DNA of 64,000 nucleotides from an uncultured Gammaproteobacteria bacterium (GCA_913061315.1 CAJXUC010000011.1:1-64000), one strand, 5' to 3'; shown: positions 36,591 to 47,850, counted from the stretch's first letter. Numbers and translations: made by a program. Notes: generated by a model not told the origin, from the letters alone.

Positions 36591-37487
36591 CTAAGTTACG
36601 TTTGATTTGGTTTCTTGCAACATTAATATGAAGGCTTGTGAACTGAGTGATAAGGTGCGATTTTGGCGTGTCACGATGCCGAGCACTCGTTGAATTTCGA
36701 GTCCATGCATCTCCGAATTGTTAAGTGGCTTACCAATAACCGTATTGTCCAGCATGCTCGTTGGCAGCATACTCCAGCCCAAATTAGCAGATACCATTAC
36801 TTTGATGGTTTCGAGATAGTTGGTTTCTAGAATTATCTTGATTTGGTCTTTATTATTTGAAAAATAGTTATTAATAATTTTGCGTGTGAAGGTACCCATT
36901 GAGGGTAAGATCGCTGGGAAGTCGAGCAGTTTTACTTGGTCAATATGATCATCATTGGCCAAGGGGTGATCGGGGGCTAATACAATCTGTAACGTGTCAA
37001 TCCAGATGGTTTCTAAGTTGAGTTGCGCGTCTGCATTCTCAGGCAAAGTCACTATTGCAAGCTCTATTTCATTATTGGCAATAGCAACACAGGCATCTTC
37101 TGAGTCCATAAAGTGTAAGTCTAAATCGACCTGTGGATATTTAATTTTGAAATCACGCAGAATTTGCGGTAGGCGATGCAGGCCAATATGGTGGCTAGTC
37201 GCCAATGTCAGTGAGCCTGAGGGTCTGTCGTTTTGACCGTTAAGGCTTGACCTATAATTTTTGACTTCGTGTAAAATGCGTTCAGCATGAGGTAAAAAAG
37301 CTAAGCCATTGGGCGTTAGAATACTCCGCTTCCCTATCCTGTCGAATAGTGATGTTTTCATGCTTTGTTCAAGTTGACGGATGCGTTTACTGACCGCGGG
37401 TTGTGTAATGTGCAACCGCTCTGCGGCAAGTGTAAAAGACTCTAATTCTGCGATAGTGAGGAAAGCGGTTATTTGTGATAACTGCAT
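36591..37487 (-). CDS. LysR-family regulator divergent from leuC
   Basis: A 298-aa LysR protein with the N-terminal helix-turn-helix ITAFLTIAELESFTLAAERL and HITQPAVSKRIRQLE (about residues 6-40) and a standard effector domain. A LysR gene divergent from leuCDB is also the arrangement in pseudomonads. It may control the leu genes, but I see no certain operator in the 159-bp gap. Confidence 0.85.
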   Translation of the reverse strand: MQLSQITAFLTIAELESFTLAAERLHITQPAVSKRIRQLEQSMKTSLFDRIGKRSILTPNGLAFLPHAERILHEVKNYRSSLNGQNDRPSGSLTLATSHHIGLHRLPQILRDFKIKYPQVDLDLHFMDSEDACVAIANNEIELAIVTLPENADAQLNLETIWIDTLQIVLAPDHPLANDDHIDQVKLLDFPAILPSMGTFTRKIINNYFSNNKDQIKIILETNYLETIKVMVSANLGWSMLPTSMLDNTVIGKPLNNSEMHGLEIQRVLGIVTRQNRTLSLSSQAFILMLQETKSNVT

Positions 37488-37646
37488 AGCTATTCCGATA
37501 AGTTATTCAATTAATAAAAATTATGAATTAGAGTTATTGGATAAACAAGCGTAAAATTTGTTTTTGTAGGTCAATATTAATGTTAAGACTTAATTCACTA
37601 AAGATAATTGACGAAATTTTCAAACTTCAATATTAAAGAGAGCTTA

Positions 37647-39056
37647 ATGATGTCCGCGCAAACGTTATACGACAAAATATGGGCAATGCACGAAGTGCGT
37701 CCTGATATCGAAGGCAGTGGCCTAATCTATATTGACCGCCATTTAGTTCACGAAGTGACTTCCCCGCAGGCGTTTGAGGGTTTGCAATTAGCGGGTCGTG
37801 ATCTTTGGCGCAAAGAGTCCATAGTGGCTGTTCCCGATCACAATACGCCAACCATTGGTTTGGAGTTTGGAATCACTGACCCTGTGGCACGACTTCAAGT
37901 TGAAACTTTGGATAAAAATTGCGATACCCATCAATTAATCGAATTTAAAATTGGTGATGAACGCCGTGGTATTGTCCATGTTATTGGGCCAGAGCAGGGT
38001 GCAACACTACCCGGTATGACGGTTGTTTGTGGTGACTCCCATACTTCTACACATGGTGCTTTTGCCGCACTCGCCTTTGGTATTGGCACGTCTGAAGTCG
38101 AACACGTCATGGCGACTCAGTGCTTGATTCAAGGCAAGTCTAAAAATATGCGTATTACCGTTGATGGTGCCGTTGCTGACGGCATTACAGCGAAAGACAT
38201 TGTATTAAGAATTATCGGTGAAATCGGCACCGCTGGGGGCAATGGTTACACCATCGAATTCGCTGGGGATGCTATTACTAGTTTGTCGATGGAAGGTCGA
38301 ATGACTGTTTGCAATATGACCATTGAAGGGGGTGCACGGGCTGGTTTGATTGGCTGCGACCAAACGACGATTGATTATGTTAAAGGGCGGCCATTTTCTC
38401 CCACAGGCGAGAACTGGAATAAGGCAGTCGAATATTGGCAGGATTTGCATTCCGATGATGGTGCCGTCTTCGATCGAGAAATTCACATCGATGGTGCTTC
38501 AATCGAACCCCAAGTGACCTGGGGAACATCGCCTGAAATGGTCGTCGCCGTGAGCCAATTAGTACCAGATCCTGCTTCTGAGACAGATTTGGTTAAATCG
38601 GGTGGTATGCAAAAAGCACTGGAATACATGGGCCTAAAAGCGAACATGGCATTTAAAGACGTTATGCTTGATAAGGTATTCATTGGCTCCTGTACTAATT
38701 CTCGTATTGAAGATATGAGAGCTGCCGCCGCTGTAGCTAAGGGCCGTCAGGTTGCCGATACCATCATGGTGGCGATGGTGGTGCCAGGTTCTGGTTTGGT
38801 TAAAAAACAAGCCGAAGCAGAAGGTTTAGATAAAATATTCATTGATGCGGGTTTTGAGTGGCGTGAGCCAGGTTGCTCGATGTGTCTAGCGATGAATGCT
38901 GACCGACTTGATCCGGGTGAGCGATGTGCTTCAACGTCAAATAGAAATTTTGAAGGGCGACAAGGACAAGGGGGGCGAACGCATTTAGTCTCACCAGCAA
39001 TGGCGGCGGCGGCGGCGGTGACTGGCCATTTTATTGATGTGCGAAAGCTCACTTAA
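37647..39056 (+). CDS. leuC: 3-isopropylmalate dehydratase, large subunit
   Basis: Aconitase-family enzyme of leucine biosynthesis that isomerises 2- to 3-isopropylmalate together with LeuD. Iron-sulfur cysteines are visible as C349 ([12 protein letters not shown]) and the GCSMCLAMN pair near 410-413. With the start at 37647 it is 469 aa, the normal length; GAGAG lies 6 nt upstream. A second ATG follows directly at 37650, and a TTG at 37608 is unlikely. It begins the conserved leuC-to-metZ block. Confidence 0.95.
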   Translation: MMSAQTLYDKIWAMHEVRPDIEGSGLIYIDRHLVHEVTSPQAFEGLQLAGRDLWRKESIVAVPDHNTPTIGLEFGITDPVARLQVETLDKNCDTHQLIEFKIGDERRGIVHVIGPEQGATLPGMTVVCGDSHTSTHGAFAALAFGIGTSEVEHVMATQCLIQGKSKNMRITVDGAVADGITAKDIVLRIIGEIGTAGGNGYTIEFAGDAITSLSMEGRMTVCNMTIEGGARAGLIGCDQTTIDYVKGRPFSPTGENWNKAVEYWQDLHSDDGAVFDREIHIDGASIEPQVTWGTSPEMVVAVSQLVPDPASETDLVKSGGMQKALEYMGLKANMAFKDVMLDKVFIGSCTNSRIEDMRAAAAVAKGRQVADTIMVAMVVPGSGLVKKQAEAEGLDKIFIDAGFEWREPGCSMCLAMNADRLDPGERCASTSNRNFEGRQGQGGRTHLVSPAMAAAAAVTGHFIDVRKLT

Positions 39057-39088
39057 CCAGACTGCGCTCTACTTGAGGACATATTACA

Positions 39089-39736
39089 ATGGATAAATTT
39101 GAAAAATTGACTGGAGTCGTTGCCGGTATTGATCGTCCCAATATCGATACAGATGCGATTATTCCTAAACAGTATTTAAAGTCGATCAAACGATCTGGCT
39201 TTGGGCCTACCTTATTTGACGATTGGCGGTACCTCGAGCCAGGCGAACCAGGTGGTGATCATGCGAAGCGTCGGATAAACCCAGATTTCGTATTAAACCA
39301 GAAGCCCTATGATCAAGCCAAAATTTTAATAACCAGGGAAAATTTTGGTTGTGGTTCATCTCGTGAGCACGCAGTTTGGGCACTCATGGACTTTGGTTTG
39401 AAGGTTGTTATTGCACCAAGCTTTGCAGATATATTCCATAACAATAGTTTCAAGACAGGATTACTACCAATTTCACTCACGGCCGATCAGGTTGAACAGC
39501 TATTTCTAGAGTTGAATCAACACGTTGACTCTAGTTCAGGCTATAGTCTGACGATAGACCTAGCTGCGCAGGCTGTAATAACCCCAGCAGGTGTCAGAAT
39601 GTCGTTCGATATTAACGAGTTCCGTAAACATTGCTTGCTTGAAGGTCTGGATGATATTGGATTAACGATGCAGCATGCTGAACAAATAAAAGCCTTTGAA
39701 TCGCAATATTATTCAAAGGCTCCTTGGCTTCTTTAG
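39089..39736 (+). CDS. leuD: 3-isopropylmalate dehydratase, small subunit
   Basis: Swivel-domain partner of LeuC, 215 aa. The family motifs [15 protein letters not shown] and [16 protein letters not shown] are intact. It is 32 nt after leuC and is followed by leuB after 88 nt without an evident terminator. Confidence 0.95.
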   Translation: MDKFEKLTGVVAGIDRPNIDTDAIIPKQYLKSIKRSGFGPTLFDDWRYLEPGEPGGDHAKRRINPDFVLNQKPYDQAKILITRENFGCGSSREHAVWALMDFGLKVVIAPSFADIFHNNSFKTGLLPISLTADQVEQLFLELNQHVDSSSGYSLTIDLAAQAVITPAGVRMSFDINEFRKHCLLEGLDDIGLTMQHAEQIKAFESQYYSKAPWLL

Positions 39737-39824
39737 GTTAATGTTGCTAAAGAGAACTTGAGCTTTAGTTTTCAGGTTTTTCATTTTAGATTTAAGTTTA
39801 GGTTGAGTTAAGAGATTAAGAAAA

Positions 39825-40907
39825 ATGACGAATAAAATTGCAATCTTACCCGGTGATGGAATAGGCCCTGAAATTATCGCTGAAGCGGTTAAGACGCTCG
39901 AGTGTTTGAAGCAAAAATTTGGCTTTGATGCTGAGCTTGAATCGGCTACTTTTGGTGGCGCAGGTTATGATGAATTTGGACACCCGTTACCTGATTCGAC
40001 GCTGGCACTTTGTAAAGAATCTGATGCAATCTTGCTCGGTTCGGTTGGTGGACCAAAATATGACCAACTAGAGCGAGACTTGAGACCTGAGCGAGGCTTG
40101 CTTGGGTTACGGTCAAAACTCGAATTATTTTCAAATCTGCGACCCGCTATCCTCTATCCGCAACTGGCCAGCGCTTCGAGTCTCAAGGCTGAGATTGTGT
40201 CGGGTCTCGATATCATGATTGTGCGTGAATTGACGGGGGGCATTTACTTTGGTCAGCCTCGTGGTATTCGTGAATTGGATGATGGTCAACGTCAAGGTTT
40301 TAATACATTGGTTTATAGCGAAAATGAAATTGAGCGGATTGCTCGTTCAGCTTTTGATATTGCCATGGTGCGAAATAAGCAGCTGTGTTCGATTGATAAA
40401 GCAAATGTACTTGAAGTGTCAGAGTTGTGGCGCGAAGTGGTTATTCGAGTGGGACAGGATTATCCAGAAGTAGAGCTGTCTCATATGTATGTCGATAACG
40501 CTGCGATGCAGCTGGTTCGAGACCCTAAGCAATTTGACGTGATGGTCACGACCAACCTGTTTGGTGATATTTTGTCAGACACAGCGGCGATGTTAACGGG
40601 ATCTATTGGCATGCTGCCCTCGGCCTCACTCGATAAAAATGGTAAAGGTATGTATGAGCCTATTCACGGTTCTGCCCCTGATATAGCAGGAAAGGGGATT
40701 GCGAATCCTTTGGCAACCATATTGTCAGTTGCCATGTTGTTACGTTACAGTCTGAACCAATCAGAACTCGCTAATCATATCGAATCAGCCGTTGGTAATG
40801 TATTAAATCAGGGTTTTAGAACAGCCGATATTGCCGATGGTGGTAACTCTGTTAGTACCGTCGAAATGGGTGATGCCGTCGTCGCCGCGTTGGGTGCCAT
40901 AAGTTAG
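39825..40907 (+). CDS. leuB: 3-isopropylmalate dehydrogenase
   Basis: Decarboxylating NAD-dependent dehydrogenase of leucine biosynthesis, 360 aa. GDGIGPEII at the N-terminus, the substrate loop [18 protein letters not shown], and [20 protein letters not shown] with the metal-binding aspartates are present. Third of the leu genes. Confidence 0.95.
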   Translation: MTNKIAILPGDGIGPEIIAEAVKTLECLKQKFGFDAELESATFGGAGYDEFGHPLPDSTLALCKESDAILLGSVGGPKYDQLERDLRPERGLLGLRSKLELFSNLRPAILYPQLASASSLKAEIVSGLDIMIVRELTGGIYFGQPRGIRELDDGQRQGFNTLVYSENEIERIARSAFDIAMVRNKQLCSIDKANVLEVSELWREVVIRVGQDYPEVELSHMYVDNAAMQLVRDPKQFDVMVTTNLFGDILSDTAAMLTGSIGMLPSASLDKNGKGMYEPIHGSAPDIAGKGIANPLATILSVAMLLRYSLNQSELANHIESAVGNVLNQGFRTADIADGGNSVSTVEMGDAVVAALGAIS

Positions 40908-40954
40908 GCTAAGGTATTTGGTGTTCATAATTATTTATTGAGAATAGACAAAAA

Positions 40955-42070
40955 ATGAAAAGAATAGGATTCGTAGGTTGGCGTGGCATGGTTGGGTCAG
41001 TGTTGATGCAACGTATGATTGAAGAGAATGATTTCGCCAATATCGTTGAACCAGTATTTTTCACTACCTCGCAAGTGGGCCAATTAGGCCCTGATATTGG
41101 AAAAAGTATTCCAACGTTAAAAGATGCCAATGATATTGAAAGCCTCAAGACAATGGATGCAATAGTTACCTGTCAAGGTGGTGATTATACCAGTAAAGTC
41201 TATTCCGACTTGAGAGCCACTGGTTGGAAGGGGTATTGGATAGACGCGGCATCGACGCTACGGATGCAGGATCACACTGTTATAGTATTGGATCCGGTTA
41301 ATCGTTCGGTGATTGACGATGCCTTAGCCGCAGGCAGGAGGGATTTCATAGGGGGTAACTGTACAGTTAGTTTAATGATGTTGGCTATGGGTGGTTTACT
41401 TGATCATGATTTAATCGACTGGATTAGCGTGATGACCTATCAGGCTGCTTCTGGAGGTGGTGCCAAGCATATGCGTGAACTAATTGCTCAGATGGGCAGT
41501 ACCCACGGTTGTGTCAAACACCTACTAGATGACCCAAAGTCAGCGATTCTAGAAATAGACAAAAAAGTAACCGAACATTTGCGTTCAGAGCAATACCCGA
41601 CCGATCAGTTTGGTGTGCCGTTAGCGGGCAGTTTAATTCCTTGGATTGACGTCCAATTAGACAATGGACAAAGCAAGGAAGAATGGAAAGGCGGTGTTGA
41701 AGCAAATAAGATATTAGGGCGTTCTGACAACATCATTCCTATCGATGGTCTTTGTGTTCGTATCGGCGCTATGCGTTCTCATTCGCAGGCATTGACCGTC
41801 AAACTGAAAAAAGATGTGCCAATAGATGAGATCCATCAAATGCTGGCCGAATCCAATGAATGGGTAAAAGTAATTGCCAATGATCGACAGTTGACGATGG
41901 CGCAGTTATCCCCCGCAGCAGTGACCGGTTCGTTAGATATTCCTGTGGGTCGATTGCGTAAAATGAATATGGGTAATGAGTATCTTTCTGCCTTTACGGT
42001 TGGTGATCAGTTACTGTGGGGTGCGGCTGAGCCTTTACGACGTATGTTAAAAATTATACTTGAGCATTAA
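40955..42070 (+). CDS. asd: Aspartate-semialdehyde dehydrogenase
   Basis: Reduces aspartyl phosphate to aspartate semialdehyde for lysine, threonine, methionine and cell-wall synthesis; 371 aa. The N-terminal NADP motif is [13 protein letters not shown] and the active-site cysteine is in [10 protein letters not shown] near residue 135. It matches the longer enterobacterial/pseudomonad type. A paralogue-like gene follows directly. Confidence 0.95.
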   Translation: MKRIGFVGWRGMVGSVLMQRMIEENDFANIVEPVFFTTSQVGQLGPDIGKSIPTLKDANDIESLKTMDAIVTCQGGDYTSKVYSDLRATGWKGYWIDAASTLRMQDHTVIVLDPVNRSVIDDALAAGRRDFIGGNCTVSLMMLAMGGLLDHDLIDWISVMTYQAASGGGAKHMRELIAQMGSTHGCVKHLLDDPKSAILEIDKKVTEHLRSEQYPTDQFGVPLAGSLIPWIDVQLDNGQSKEEWKGGVEANKILGRSDNIIPIDGLCVRIGAMRSHSQALTVKLKKDVPIDEIHQMLAESNEWVKVIANDRQLTMAQLSPAAVTGSLDIPVGRLRKMNMGNEYLSAFTVGDQLLWGAAEPLRRMLKIILEH

Positions 42071-42074
42071 CAAT

Positions 42075-43028
42075 ATGGAACAAGGCAAAATTGCAATTAC
42101 TCATGCGGGTGAAAGCTTAGCTGAAGCAATACTCGAAAAATTAACTGAATCAGGCCTCACTTCAGACTCAGTCGTTATACTTGGTGATGAATCTAAGGTG
42201 GGAGTGAAGCTGGCATTTGGGGGCAGCTATCTTGCGGTTGAAGACCAGTATGAATTTGATTACTCAGCATGTTCATTAGTTTTATTGACTCAACGAGATG
42301 ATAAGATATCGCAAAATCTCGAGACTCAGAGTGCATTAGTCTTGAGCCATGTGCACGGCGATGGCCAAGGTTTAATTTATGCCGCCACTAATAATGCTGA
42401 ACTCGACATTTCATATACTCAACAGAATATACAGTTAGTATCAGCCGAGATGGCTTGTTTATTAGGGGTCTTGCCTGCGTTGAATGCACACTCGGCGATT
42501 TCGACCATTAATACAACGTTTCTTCGCAGTGTTGAATCCAAAGGCAAGGCTGGAGTTGATGAGTTGGCGGGTCAAACGGTCGAACTACTTAACGGTCGAG
42601 ACATAACGCCAGACGTCTACCCGTTACAAATTGCGTTCAACATTATCCCTGCAATGGCAATACCGGCTTTTAATGACGATTTAGCTCGATTATTGGGTGA
42701 CGACAATATCGAGTGTGCTCACCAAATTATTGATGTCCCCGTATTCCATGGATTAGGCGCTTCAGTTCAACTTAGTTTTCAATCTAAAGTTGATTTAATA
42801 CAGTGTGAAAAAATACTTAAAGAGTTAGATAATGTAGTTTATAAGAAAACAACTTCGAGTCCAATTACTGATTGTAATCAATCATTTAGTTGTACTATTA
42901 GCGGTTTGGAGCAAACCGATAATAAAACCAACAGGATACAGTTTTGGCTAGTTGCTGATCCATTAAGATATGGGCTAACGACTAATTACGTTAATGCAGT
43001 GGATATTTTGTTAAAATCTTTTTTGTAA
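42075..43028 (+). CDS. usg: Asd-like protein (USG-1 type), catalytically inactive homologue
   Basis: A 317-aa protein with the size and fold pattern of aspartate-semialdehyde dehydrogenase but without its clear catalytic cysteine motif, divergent from the upstream asd product. The asd-usg-fimV-truA order is conserved in pseudomonads, which supports the name. The ATG at 42075 is preferred to a TTG at 42060 inside asd. The function of USG-1 proteins is not established. Confidence 0.75.
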   Translation: MEQGKIAITHAGESLAEAILEKLTESGLTSDSVVILGDESKVGVKLAFGGSYLAVEDQYEFDYSACSLVLLTQRDDKISQNLETQSALVLSHVHGDGQGLIYAATNNAELDISYTQQNIQLVSAEMACLLGVLPALNAHSAISTINTTFLRSVESKGKAGVDELAGQTVELLNGRDITPDVYPLQIAFNIIPAMAIPAFNDDLARLLGDDNIECAHQIIDVPVFHGLGASVQLSFQSKVDLIQCEKILKELDNVVYKKTTSSPITDCNQSFSCTISGLEQTDNKTNRIQFWLVADPLRYGLTTNYVNAVDILLKSFL

Positions 43029-43109
43029 GTTATAGTTATCCAAGAGTTTATTTTCTTGACGGCTCAAAAATCTTATGAAAAAACACAGTAGGGAGCGTGG
43101 AGACAAAAC

Positions 43110-45836
43110 GTGCGTAATCTGAGACTAATTATTACATTTTGGTTGGCAAGCTGTGCAATGCCAGGGATTAGCTTTGCGCTGGGTTTAGGTGAAATTAATG
43201 TCAGTTCATTTCTCAATCAGCCACTGAGAGCTGAAATTGATGTTATCTCGGCTCGGCCAGGTGAAATTGATAATTTATTGGTCAGTTTAGCGTCTACAGA
43301 CTCCTTCGCTCGCGCTGGGTTATCTCGGCCTAATCATTTAACTGATTTGCGATTTGAAGTTAAAAAACAAGGGGGTGACCAAGCAACTATAATAGTCACG
43401 TCAAACAATGCTGTTACAGAACCTTTTTTAAACTTTTTAGTTGAGGCCGATTGGTCTCAAGGCAAGGTGCTGAGAGAATTTACGGTTCTGCTTGACCCTC
43501 CATTTTTTGATGGTAGCCAGTCCTCAGACAATGTTATCGCTGCAACTAATGAAGACGAAGTTGAACCCATTGAGAGCCCAAGTGCAATTAATGCAATCGA
43601 AGATAATGCAACAGAATCTACTGAAGCTCCGATTACTGCTGCTGACATAAGTGATGCCAATGTTGAGAGTGTTATTGTTTCTAAAGGAACGTCCTTATGG
43701 TCTATTGCAAGCCAGTTTAAAGACTCTGAACACAGTATGGCGCAGGTAATGCTTGCGATGCAACGAGTGAATCCTGACGCTTTTTTAGAGAGCAACATTA
43801 ACAATTTAAAAATTGGTGCCGTCTTTCGTACACCGACTGTTGATGAGTTAAACCAGTTAAACAAACAGGAAGCCTATGCCCAGGTCATAGAGCAGCATGG
43901 TCGTTGGGATAAAACGTCTGGAAAAACAATTGACCCCGCTGTTTCTATTGCCAGTATTGATATTGGGAGTGATGATGTTGAGGTTAAACAAAATGCAACG
44001 GTTGATTTTAGTTTATTAACGCCAGTTGATAGTGATTCTGAATCGGCAGGTCAGGGCGAAGATGGCAACGAAAATAACGCTTTAAAAAACCAATTAGCTC
44101 TAGCAGAAGAGCAGCTTGACGCCTTTCAGATTGAGAAGCAAGAGATGCAGTCACGTATTGCAGACCTTGAAGCACGATTGAATAAGTTTGATGAATTGCA
44201 GAAAATGCTCGAAATTGAGGATGATAGCTTGGCTCAATTGCAGGCAGATCAGGCTATTGATTTATTAGAGGTAGAGGCGTTGCAAAACAAATCCTCGATG
44301 ATTTCTGAAGGGGTACTAGATACACCTGTATTAGAAGAAGTTGCCAAGGATAAAGACCTGTCCTTACTTGACCGCATTTTACCACCCGGCATTATCAAGC
44401 TTATTCCCTCTATGAGTTGGTTCTATAGTAATCCTAATGCATTTTGGGGGCTGAGCGGTTTAGTGGTGCTATTGTCAGGTTTATTTTTATACCGTCGATC
44501 CAAACGTAATGAAGATGATGGCATAATCTTAAGCGGTTTGGATTTAGATGAATCACCGTCCAGCTTAGACGATGTCACAATGCCTATTGATCTTGCGCAA
44601 AGATCCGTTGGTGCTCATGACGACTCTTTATCGGCTAAACCAATGTTTCCGGATAGTGAAACTGAGCTTACTGATGAAACTAGCGATAATGCTGTTCCAT
44701 CCGAACAGGATGATCTACTAAACGAAGTTGATGTTTACTTGGCTTATGGTCTTTATGATAATGCGGAAGAATTATTGGCTCAAAGTCTGGACGATAATCC
44801 AGATCGCATGGATTATCGTGCCAAACTACTGGACACTTATTTCGCCACGAAAAATGTTGATGGTTTTTCCAAAGAGGCTGCTTTACTGAAGTCTAGTGGC
44901 CGTTCAGCTGATCAATATTGGGATAAAGTTCAAGTGATGGGGTATGAACTGGCTCCCAATAATTCATTATTCTCGGCGGGTAAAGATAGCAATATTCACA
45001 TTGCTGATTTGGATGTCGTAAAGCCTGAAATGACTGATTTCGAAGTAGGTGTTAGTCAAGGCGATGCGGATGACCTTTCTAACAGCGATTTTAATCTAGA
45101 CGATGAGATTGATGATGTTCAACCCCTTCAAGCCGGTGCGGATACTCTTTCGAAACCAGATAGCCCTGATTTGAATGACCTACCTCAACTTGACAACAAT
45201 TTTTCTGACGAGTTAGAAGTACTTGAATTCACACTAGACACTGACACCGAAGATAATGATTTCGACGATTTGAGTGACACTAACCTTAAACCCTCTCTTC
45301 CAGATGTTGAAACTTTAGAAAATGATGCGTTAAAAGATAATTCTTTAGATTTTGATTTGGACGGGGCTGAAGATTTGTCTTCTGAGAGTGAATCAGGATT
45401 GTCTGTTGCAGAAGGTGGCTTGGATCCGGCTGATGACATCGAAAATCTTATTGATGAAAACATCAATTTAGCTCAGTCTGGCAATAATGTTAATTCAGAT
45501 GTTGATGATATCTCGCTCTTAACTACTCAAGATTCAGATGAATACATTCAGTTTGATCGAGATGAGCCTGACGAGGCATATGATTCTGATTCACTTGGCC
45601 TTGACGATACTAATGATTCAAATGAAATTATTCTGCCCAGCGAAGTTGATATCAATGATATAGGCGATTTAATGTTGCCAGATGATGTTGATGAAGTGGC
45701 TACCAAGTTAGATTTAGCTCGCGCATTTATTGACATGGGTGATGCAGAAGGTGCTCGAGATAGCTTAGAAGAAGTCTTGGCTGAGGGTTCGGGTGAACAA
45801 AAGGCGGAGGCAGCTGAACTATTAGCAAATATGTAA
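43110..45836 (+). CDS. fimV: FimV-family polar hub protein
   Basis: A 908-aa inner-membrane protein: signal peptide and N-terminal beta domain (LGEINVSSFLNQPLRAEIDV), a LysM peptidoglycan-binding region (about residues 185-248), a coiled coil (about 330-385), a transmembrane segment near 443-462 (AFWGLSGLVVLLSGLFLYRR), a long acidic cytoplasmic region with a TPR-like motif (VYLAYGLYDNAEELLAQSL), and the conserved C-terminal KLDLARAFIDMGDAEGARDS. FimV organises type IV pili and polarity in pseudomonads. The start is GTG with GGAG 7 nt upstream. Confidence 0.9.
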   Translation: MRNLRLIITFWLASCAMPGISFALGLGEINVSSFLNQPLRAEIDVISARPGEIDNLLVSLASTDSFARAGLSRPNHLTDLRFEVKKQGGDQATIIVTSNNAVTEPFLNFLVEADWSQGKVLREFTVLLDPPFFDGSQSSDNVIAATNEDEVEPIESPSAINAIEDNATESTEAPITAADISDANVESVIVSKGTSLWSIASQFKDSEHSMAQVMLAMQRVNPDAFLESNINNLKIGAVFRTPTVDELNQLNKQEAYAQVIEQHGRWDKTSGKTIDPAVSIASIDIGSDDVEVKQNATVDFSLLTPVDSDSESAGQGEDGNENNALKNQLALAEEQLDAFQIEKQEMQSRIADLEARLNKFDELQKMLEIEDDSLAQLQADQAIDLLEVEALQNKSSMISEGVLDTPVLEEVAKDKDLSLLDRILPPGIIKLIPSMSWFYSNPNAFWGLSGLVVLLSGLFLYRRSKRNEDDGIILSGLDLDESPSSLDDVTMPIDLAQRSVGAHDDSLSAKPMFPDSETELTDETSDNAVPSEQDDLLNEVDVYLAYGLYDNAEELLAQSLDDNPDRMDYRAKLLDTYFATKNVDGFSKEAALLKSSGRSADQYWDKVQVMGYELAPNNSLFSAGKDSNIHIADLDVVKPEMTDFEVGVSQGDADDLSNSDFNLDDEIDDVQPLQAGADTLSKPDSPDLNDLPQLDNNFSDELEVLEFTLDTDTEDNDFDDLSDTNLKPSLPDVETLENDALKDNSLDFDLDGAEDLSSESESGLSVAEGGLDPADDIENLIDENINLAQSGNNVNSDVDDISLLTTQDSDEYIQFDRDEPDEAYDSDSLGLDDTNDSNEIILPSEVDINDIGDLMLPDDVDEVATKLDLARAFIDMGDAEGARDSLEEVLAEGSGEQKAEAAELLANM

Positions 45837-46062
45837 GTTATTGTTTAAATAGGAGCGTTTTTCATAATTGATTTAACTTGAAAGTGGCTTAATATTGGTC
45901 CTTAGTCTTATATTCGAGTGTGACAGTAGCGTTATTACTTTTCGGCAACTGCATCCTTGGTGAGCACATAATTTACACTCCCAAACCGGTTCAATAGAGG
46001 GGTCTTTAGTTGCCTTTACGAATGCAATGAAGGGGCGATGACAGAAATTCATAGGTTAATCA

Positions 46063-46845
46063 GTGACAAAATACGCACTCGGTATTGAATACTCTGGCAC
46101 TGGATTCAGTGGCTGGCAGCGTCAAAAGCATAGTAAAACGATTCAACAAGCAGTGGAAAATGCACTCGGGTTCGTGGCTAACCATGAAGTCAAATTAATG
46201 TGTGCAGGCCGAACTGATTCGGGTGTTCATGCCGTTGAACAAGTGGCGCATTTTGAAACAGACGCTATTCGAGACAGCAGAGCTTGGGTTCTTGGTGCCA
46301 ACTGTAAACTTGACAAAGGCATTCGATTAAAATGGGTAGTGCCCGTAGCGGATGACTTTCATGCTCGCTTTAGTGCGATAGCCCGTTCTTATCGCTACAT
46401 TATATTGAACACCAAAGTGACCAGCGCCCTTTTTTTTGACAAAGTAAGTTGGGAGCATCATCCGCTCGACCATGATAAAATGCATGAAGCAGCTCAAAAT
46501 TTGATTGGTGAGCATGACTTTAGTGCTTTCAGGGCTGCAGGTTGTCAATCAAATACCGCTTATCGAAACGTTCATGACATTACTGTTAAACGCCAAGGTG
46601 AGATCATTTTGTTAGATATTAAAGCCAATGCTTTCCTATATCATATGGTGCGTAACATTGCGGGTAGTCTGATAGAAGTGGGGAAAATGCAAAAGCCAGA
46701 TCAATGGTTTTCTACCGTATTTGAAGGAAAAGATCGTTCAAAAGCGGCTAATACAGCATCGGCAGAAGGTTTATACTTTGTCAGATCTCATTATCCGGAG
46801 CAATTTAAGCTACCCTTTGCCGGTAAAAAGCCGGTTTTATTTTAA
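46063..46845 (+). CDS. truA: tRNA pseudouridine(38-40) synthase
   Basis: Modifies uridines 38-40 in tRNA anticodon arms. The catalytic aspartate is D52 in CAGRTDSGVHA; the 260-aa length and the C-terminal FLYHMVRNIAGSLIEVGKM match TruA. The start is GTG with a weak AGG upstream. It lies in the conserved fimV-truA-trpF order. Confidence 0.94.
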   Translation: MTKYALGIEYSGTGFSGWQRQKHSKTIQQAVENALGFVANHEVKLMCAGRTDSGVHAVEQVAHFETDAIRDSRAWVLGANCKLDKGIRLKWVVPVADDFHARFSAIARSYRYIILNTKVTSALFFDKVSWEHHPLDHDKMHEAAQNLIGEHDFSAFRAAGCQSNTAYRNVHDITVKRQGEIILLDIKANAFLYHMVRNIAGSLIEVGKMQKPDQWFSTVFEGKDRSKAANTASAEGLYFVRSHYPEQFKLPFAGKKPVLF

Positions 46846-46864
46846 CTATTGAAGCCAGTCACTT

Positions 46865-47545
46865 ATGGAACCAAGCACATTAATACACAGTACCATTCGG
46901 CCTAAAGCTCTTCAGACTAGAACACGAATAAAAGTTTGTGGTATCACAAACTTTAGCGAAGCGCTTTTGATTGCTCAGCATGGCGCTGATTCTTTAGGTT
47001 TAGTTTTTCATCCTAAAAGTCCCCGCTTTATAGGGTTAGATGCTGCACGTAAAATCCGCGATGCTATGCCTCCGTTTGTTACTATTACCGCTTTGTTCAT
47101 GGATGAAACAGAGGAATGGATCGAACAGGTTTTATCGACTATTAACCCGGATTGCTTACAATTCCATGGTGATGAATCTGAAGCTGATTGCGTTCGTTGG
47201 AAGCAGCCTTATATCAAGTCTATATCGATGGGGAGTGCGGTCAATGTTGAGGCTTATGCGGCACAGTATCCTTCAGCGCAGGGTTTCCTTTTTGACAGTA
47301 ACGCTGTTGGCCTACAAGGCGGTTCTGGTGATACATTTGATTGGTCAAAAATACCTTTATCATTTGATCGTCCGTTGTTACTTGCTGGAGGCCTTAATCC
47401 ATCGAATGTTGCAGATGCAGTAACTCAAGTTCGGCCTTGGTGTGTGGACGTCAGCTCTGGTGTTGAGATTTCAAAAGGATTGAAAGACTTAAACTTAATT
47501 AATCAGTTTTTTCAAGAGGTTGTGCGTGGCGATGCAAATACATGA
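46865..47545 (+). CDS. trpF: Phosphoribosylanthranilate isomerase
   Basis: Tryptophan biosynthesis TIM-barrel enzyme of 226 aa. The start of the barrel RIKVCGITNFSEAL (with the catalytic Cys) and the end PWCVDVSSGVEISKGLKD are diagnostic. About 20 extra N-terminal residues precede the usual start; a later start is possible, but none has a better ribosome binding site. The other trp genes are not here. Confidence 0.94.
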   Translation: MEPSTLIHSTIRPKALQTRTRIKVCGITNFSEALLIAQHGADSLGLVFHPKSPRFIGLDAARKIRDAMPPFVTITALFMDETEEWIEQVLSTINPDCLQFHGDESEADCVRWKQPYIKSISMGSAVNVEAYAAQYPSAQGFLFDSNAVGLQGGSGDTFDWSKIPLSFDRPLLLAGGLNPSNVADAVTQVRPWCVDVSSGVEISKGLKDLNLINQFFQEVVRGDANT

Positions 47546-47697
47546 CCCAGAACTAGGTTGGCTCTAAACTCAAATACTTTTTAAACGACTTGATTAGTTG
47601 TTTTTAGTTTTAAAAGAGTAGAATTTGAAGACCCCGGCACCATTTATGTATGTATAATTAATACTGAGTTAAAAGGTAACAGCAATAAAAGTTTTTT

Positions 47698-47724
47698 AGC
47701 CCGTTATTAATAGGGCTTTTTATG
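47698..47724 (+). terminator. Weak intrinsic terminator or attenuator between trpF and accD
   Basis: AGCCC (47698-47702) pairs with GGGCT (47713-47717) followed by TTTTTATGG. T-rich sequence also precedes the hairpin, so it may act in both directions. The stem is only 5 bp, so read-through into accD is likely. Apart from this hairpin and the short leader frame at 47743, the 301-nt gap 47546-47846 shows nothing else. Confidence 0.45.
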
Positions 47725-47742
47725 GTTTTAAGGTCGGCAACA

Positions 47743-47850
47743 GTGAAACAAATAGGGCCGACATTCAGTTTCCAGATTGTTACAAAAAATGGAATCAAAA
47801 ACATGCTGTCTAAATTAATGACGGGTGTAAAAAATCGGAGTGCCGCATGA
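47743..47850 (+). CDS. Possible 35-codon leader peptide overlapping accD
   Basis: A GTG at 47743 with AAGG about 9 nt upstream opens a frame that runs unbroken to a TGA overlapping the accD start as ATGA. The product is basic (CKNGIKN-free; ends [10 protein letters not shown]). It follows the hairpin at 47698. It may only be chance, but the exact overlap is the usual geometry for coupling translation to accD. Confidence 0.2.
   Translation: MKQIGPTFSFQIVTKNGIKNMLSKLMTGVKNRSAA

Noticed and set aside
37488..37646. Possible leucine attenuator or leader peptide before leuC
   Set aside because: I found no leucine-rich short ORF and no terminator hairpin in this gap.
45185..45466. Serine-rich minus-strand frame inside fimV
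   Set aside because: An antisense reading of the Asp/Glu-rich region of FimV, typical shadow composition.
46038..46088. Short ATG frame just before and into truA
   Set aside because: The G-rich sequence is only 2 nt from the ATG, too close to be a ribosome binding site, and the frame is 16 codons.
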